Assembly: GCA_002256685.1 (NCBI GenBank)
Contig: NQJH01000089.1
Location: forward strand, 1 to 9,097
Source of the DNA: Methylococcaceae bacterium NSP1-2
GTDB taxonomy: Bacteria > Pseudomonadota > Gammaproteobacteria > Methylococcales > Methylomonadaceae
Length of the DNA: 9,097 nucleotides
Reading direction: 5' to 3'
Shown here: positions 6,836 to 9,097 of the stretch, piece after piece
Layout: every line of letters begins with the position of its first letter
Position numbering within the stretch: the stretch's first letter is position 1
The notes under the pieces: generated by a model
Database searches by the model: none
What the model saw: the letters and a program-made list of their open reading frames with translations, nothing else
What the model was told of the DNA's origin: nothing
Made by a program: the position numbers and the translations under genes

Positions 6836-7045
6836 TTAATAATGTGGCGGTACTTCATCAACACTTGCATCGTTGCCCATACCCTCTGTAGAAACGCTTT
6901 TAATACGTTCATTGAGCAATTGGCAAGTGGATTCTAAACGCTGTATTTGTTGCTGTTGCTCACTGACTATTTTATTAAGGGCTTGCAATAAGTCTTCTTG
7001 ATAGGCAGCTTTTATTTCTAATTCGATAATTCGGTCATCGTTCAT
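6836..7045 (-). CDS. slyX: SlyX family protein
   Basis: SlyX is a short cytoplasmic protein of unknown biochemical role. The 69 residues match the family length (about 72 in E. coli). Residues 5-50 form a predicted coiled coil, with IIELEIKAAYQEDLLQALN followed by a Gln-rich stretch (SEQQQQIQRLE). The C-terminus ends in the family signature PPHY. The ATG at 7045 is the natural family start, although no strong ribosome site precedes it. It lies between hemN and ileS on the same strand with repeats on both sides, so it may have its own transcript. Confidence 0.88.
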   Translation of the reverse strand: MNDDRIIELEIKAAYQEDLLQALNKIVSEQQQQIQRLESTCQLLNERIKSVSTEGMGNDASVDEVPPHY

Positions 7046-7080
7046 AAATACTTTGAATGTTACGCATCGTTAAAAAAATA

Positions 7081-7140
7081 TTGGAGTAAAACAGCTTTAG
7101 CTGTTTTATCACATCCAATAACTGAAGCTATTAGACTCCA
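7081..7140 (-). terminator. Two-hairpin repeat, possible terminator after hemN
   Basis: The unit is bounded by inverted ends TGGAGT (7082-7087) and ACTCCA (7135-7140). Inside are a perfect 10-bp hairpin TAAAACAGCT-TT-AGCTGTTTTA (7087-7108) and a second hairpin with one mismatch (7117-7132). Read on the hemN strand, the closing stem is followed within a few bases by ATATTTTTTT, which would suit a rho-independent terminator. The segment 7117-7139 matches 3148-3170 at 19 of 23 bases, so it is also a member of a repeat family. Confidence 0.55.
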
Positions 7141-7144
7141 GCGA

Positions 7145-8387
7145 TTAAATCACTCTGGAAAATTGCTGCTGTTTTTGTGCCAGATAGCGATCAAAAACCA
7201 TGCAGATATTGCGTATCAATAAACGCCCGACGGGTAAGACTTGAATGCCATCCGCATTAACTGTACATAAGCCATCGGTTTGCATCGGTGCTAAGGCTTT
7301 AAGTTCCTCGGCAAAATACTCGCTAAAGTTAATGGTGTAGGCTTGTTCAATAGCCGTAAATGAGAGTTCAAAATGACAGATTAACTGCATAATTACGGCA
7401 CGGCGCAATTTATCGTCTTCATTCAATTCCACGCCTTTAAACACGGGCAATTTGCCTAGGTTAATCAGTTGGTCGTAGCTTTCTAAGTCTTTAACATTTT
7501 GGCTATAGGCATCCCCTACCCTGCCAATGGACGTTATGCCTAAGCCGATTAAATCACAATCGGAATGGGTGGAATAGCCTTGAAAATTACGGTGCAATAA
7601 GCCTTGGCGTTGTGCAATGGCTAGTTCATCATCGGGTTTAGCGAAGTGATCCATGCCAATATACACATAACCTGCATCAACCAAGCGTTGTCCTACTGTT
7701 TGTAAAATCGCTAGTTTGACTTCTGGGCTAGGTAAATCGGCATCGTTAATTTGTCGCTGGGTTTTAAAACGGCTGGGAATGTGCGCGTAATTAAAAATCG
7801 AAAACCTGTCTGGACTGACGTGCAGAATTTTATCCAGCGTTCTATTAAATGAATCCACGGTTTGCAGCGGTAAACCGTAAATTAAATCAATATTGGTAGA
7901 ACGAAAACCCTCGTCCCGCGCTGCTTTTAATACTGCAAAAGTTTGGGCTTCGCTTTGCAAGCGATTAACGGCTTTTTGCACATCGGGGTCAAAATCTTGT
8001 ACGCCTAAGCTGATACGATTAAAACCTAAGCTGCGCAGTTGTTGAACGGTGTGCAGATTGGTTTCTCTGGGGTCAACTTCAATGGAATATTCGCCGCTGT
8101 CATCGTCTTTCAACGAAAAATGTTCGCGCATAAGGCTGAGCATGTGAGCGATTTTTAGTGATAATTTTGTTGCACGCGCAATAAAAACACACGGTATCGC
8201 AAAATGGAATATGCACATACAGTGATAACGGCCCGCCTGCGGCATTGGATTTTGCAATATGTAGTCGGTAGTCAGAATCGGTAAAGCCTTCGTGCAGTTC
8301 CAATGCGGTTGGATACGAGGTATAACGCGGTCCTGCTTTATCGTAGCGATTAATGAGTGGTAAATCGAATTGTAGAGATTGATCCAT
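7145..8387 (-). pseudogene. hemN: Oxygen-independent coproporphyrinogen III dehydrogenase HemN, internal deletion with frameshift
   Basis: HemN is a radical SAM enzyme of anaerobic haem synthesis that converts coproporphyrinogen III to protoporphyrinogen IX. The N-terminal part (8387 to about 8130) carries GPRYTSYPTALE and the iron-sulfur motif PFCDTVCFYCAC with C63, C67 and C70. It aligns with E. coli HemN to NKIITKNRSHAQPY. The rest (about 8145 to 7145) is in another frame, from LSLMREHFSL through SIEVDPRET, NIDLIYGLP, IGMDHFAKPDDELA and LLHRNFQGYSTH to the terminal QFSRVI. At the join about 45 residues, including the HWGGGTPT SAM-binding segment, are absent. The two parts plus 45 residues give about 458, against 457 in E. 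coli. The loss is about 134 bp, not a multiple of three. The product should be inactive. The N-terminal 43 codons of the second frame are a shadow of the first. An assembly error is the main alternative. Confidence 0.9.
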
Positions 8388-8444
8388 TAGGGTTATGCTC
8401 GGCTGTGTTTATTTTACGGCGACTAACACTTAAGACGGGCGCAT

Positions 8445-8477
8445 AGACCTCTGAGGTTTTTGAAACCTCAGAGGTCT
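8445..8477. repeat. Perfect 15-bp palindrome between ccmI and hemN
   Basis: AGACCTCTGAGGTTT (8445-8459) and AAACCTCAGAGGTCT (8463-8477) are exact inverted copies around a 3-base loop. The element lies 21 bases past the ccmI stop, in the 111-base gap before hemN. No poly-T follows on the ccmI strand. Part of one arm recurs at 3239-3249, so it is probably a dispersed repeat that may also stabilise or end the ccmI transcript. Confidence 0.75.
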
Positions 8478-8498
8478 GATTGCGTCCAAAATGAAAGC

Positions 8499-9097
8499 CT
8501 ATTTCACGACGCTATTAATAACGAGGGTATGACGGGTTTTATCCGCTACCGTTACACTCTCAAGCACACCGATTAAATCACCTGCTTGTTTCATGGCGTT
8601 ACCCGATTTAGAAATTCGTGCCAGTAATTTAACGTCGGTAAAATTGGATAATTTCATAGCGGGAGTCATTGCTTGTGCATCCGTTAAGCTGACCGATAGC
8701 GGCAAATCGCTCACTTGTTTACGGACTATGGCTAAGGGCATTTGTGGTCCTGATAGAGCTTGTGCATAAATAAACACTGTATCAGTAGGGCTAGTTTGGT
8801 TTTGCAATTCGGGTGCAAGACTAACTTGGACATCAATACTTGCTGTGGAGACGCGCACATCTGCGTTTCCACTGGTTGCTTCTTTGCTAACTGCCTCTTT
8901 ACCTGTCCCGTTGTCCGCCTCTGCAATTTTACTGTCTATTTTTGTTAATAAACTTTGGGTTTCTTGCTGTGCTTCAGAACCTTGCGGCAAAGCGGCGGCT
9001 AACTGAGTCCATAATTTTTTGGCAGCAACAAATTCACCGGCTTGGGCTTTCGCCATACCCGCTAACCACAAGGCATTCGGATTATTAGGTGCTAAGG
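8499..9097 (-). CDS. ccmI: Cytochrome c biogenesis protein CcmI, C-terminal part (partial)
   Basis: CcmI (CycH) presents apocytochrome c to the CcmFH haem ligase at the periplasmic side of the inner membrane. The frame runs off the window edge, so the N-terminal membrane region is missing. What remains starts with a TPR unit, LAPNNPNALWLAGMAKAQAG and onward, with a following helix (KKLWTQLAAALP). A Glu- and Lys-rich linker with Asn and Ser follows. The C-terminal beta domain then contains SLAPELQNQTSPTDTVFIYA, SGPQMPLAIVRKQVSDLPL, MKLSNFTDVKLLARISKSGN and QAGDLIG, all family signatures. It ends at a TAG at 8499-8501. As the last gene of a typical ccm cluster it suggests that ccmABCDEFGH lie beyond the window. 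NirK needs an electron donor that is often a cytochrome c, but a direct link is inference. Confidence 0.92.
   Translation of the reverse strand, partial: LAPNNPNALWLAGMAKAQAGEFVAAKKLWTQLAAALPQGSEAQQETQSLLTKIDSKIAEADNGTGKEAVSKEATSGNADVRVSTASIDVQVSLAPELQNQTSPTDTVFIYAQALSGPQMPLAIVRKQVSDLPLSVSLTDAQAMTPAMKLSNFTDVKLLARISKSGNAMKQAGDLIGVLESVTVADKTRHTLVINSVVK

Noticed and set aside
8126..8160. Programmed frameshift in hemN
   Set aside because: A frameshift alone would not explain the loss of about 45 conserved residues, including the SAM-binding segment.
8129..8257. N-terminal 43 codons of the second hemN frame read as a separate protein start
   Set aside because: They are an out-of-frame reading of the HemN N-terminus that contains the CxxxCxxC motif in the other frame; the residues resemble no HemN sequence.
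8732..8948. Small frames on both strands within ccmI
   Set aside because: They overlap the CcmI linker and beta domain, which is clearly coding in its own frame.

Overview
The window looks like a chromosomal segment of a moderately AT-rich gammaproteobacterium with denitrification genes. AmpD, LspA, IleS, SlyX, HemN and CcmI all resemble gammaproteobacterial versions. The copper nitrite reductase is of the lipoprotein AniA type. Short palindromic repeats sit in nearly every intergenic gap. That style would fit Methylococcales (methanotrophs) or Thiotrichales, but the order is a guess from memory and was not tested.

Positions 1-3100 are read on the + strand. They hold the 3' end of an unrecognised reading frame with a palindromic repeat inside it, then nirK (lipoprotein copper nitrite reductase), a small exported DUF2380/DUF3280-like protein, narJ (nitrate reductase assembly chaperone) and ampD (anhydromuropeptide amidase). 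Gaps between these genes are short or overlapping, so they may be one transcript. NarJ normally sits in narGHJI, but no narG, narH or narI is present here. The nirK reading frame ends a few residues after its last copper ligand, at the edge of a palindromic repeat.

Positions 3101-3349 separate two convergent gene sets and are packed with repeats: a palindrome that appears to have a second inverted-repeat element inserted in it, a partial copy of a third element, and two back-to-back hairpins.

Positions 3350-9097 are read on the - strand, in the order ccmI (partial, cytochrome c maturation), hemN (anaerobic haem synthesis, broken), slyX, ileS, lspA. IleS and LspA overlap, as in the common ileS-lspA pair. 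HemN is split over two frames. About 45 residues, including the glycine-rich SAM-binding segment, are missing at the join, so it reads as a deletion pseudogene unless the assembly is wrong.

No convincing new multi-gene defence or mobile system is visible. The most interesting points are the hemN deletion, the truncated nirK with an unusual His-rich insertion, the orphan narJ beside a secreted protein of unknown function, and the nested palindromic repeats.
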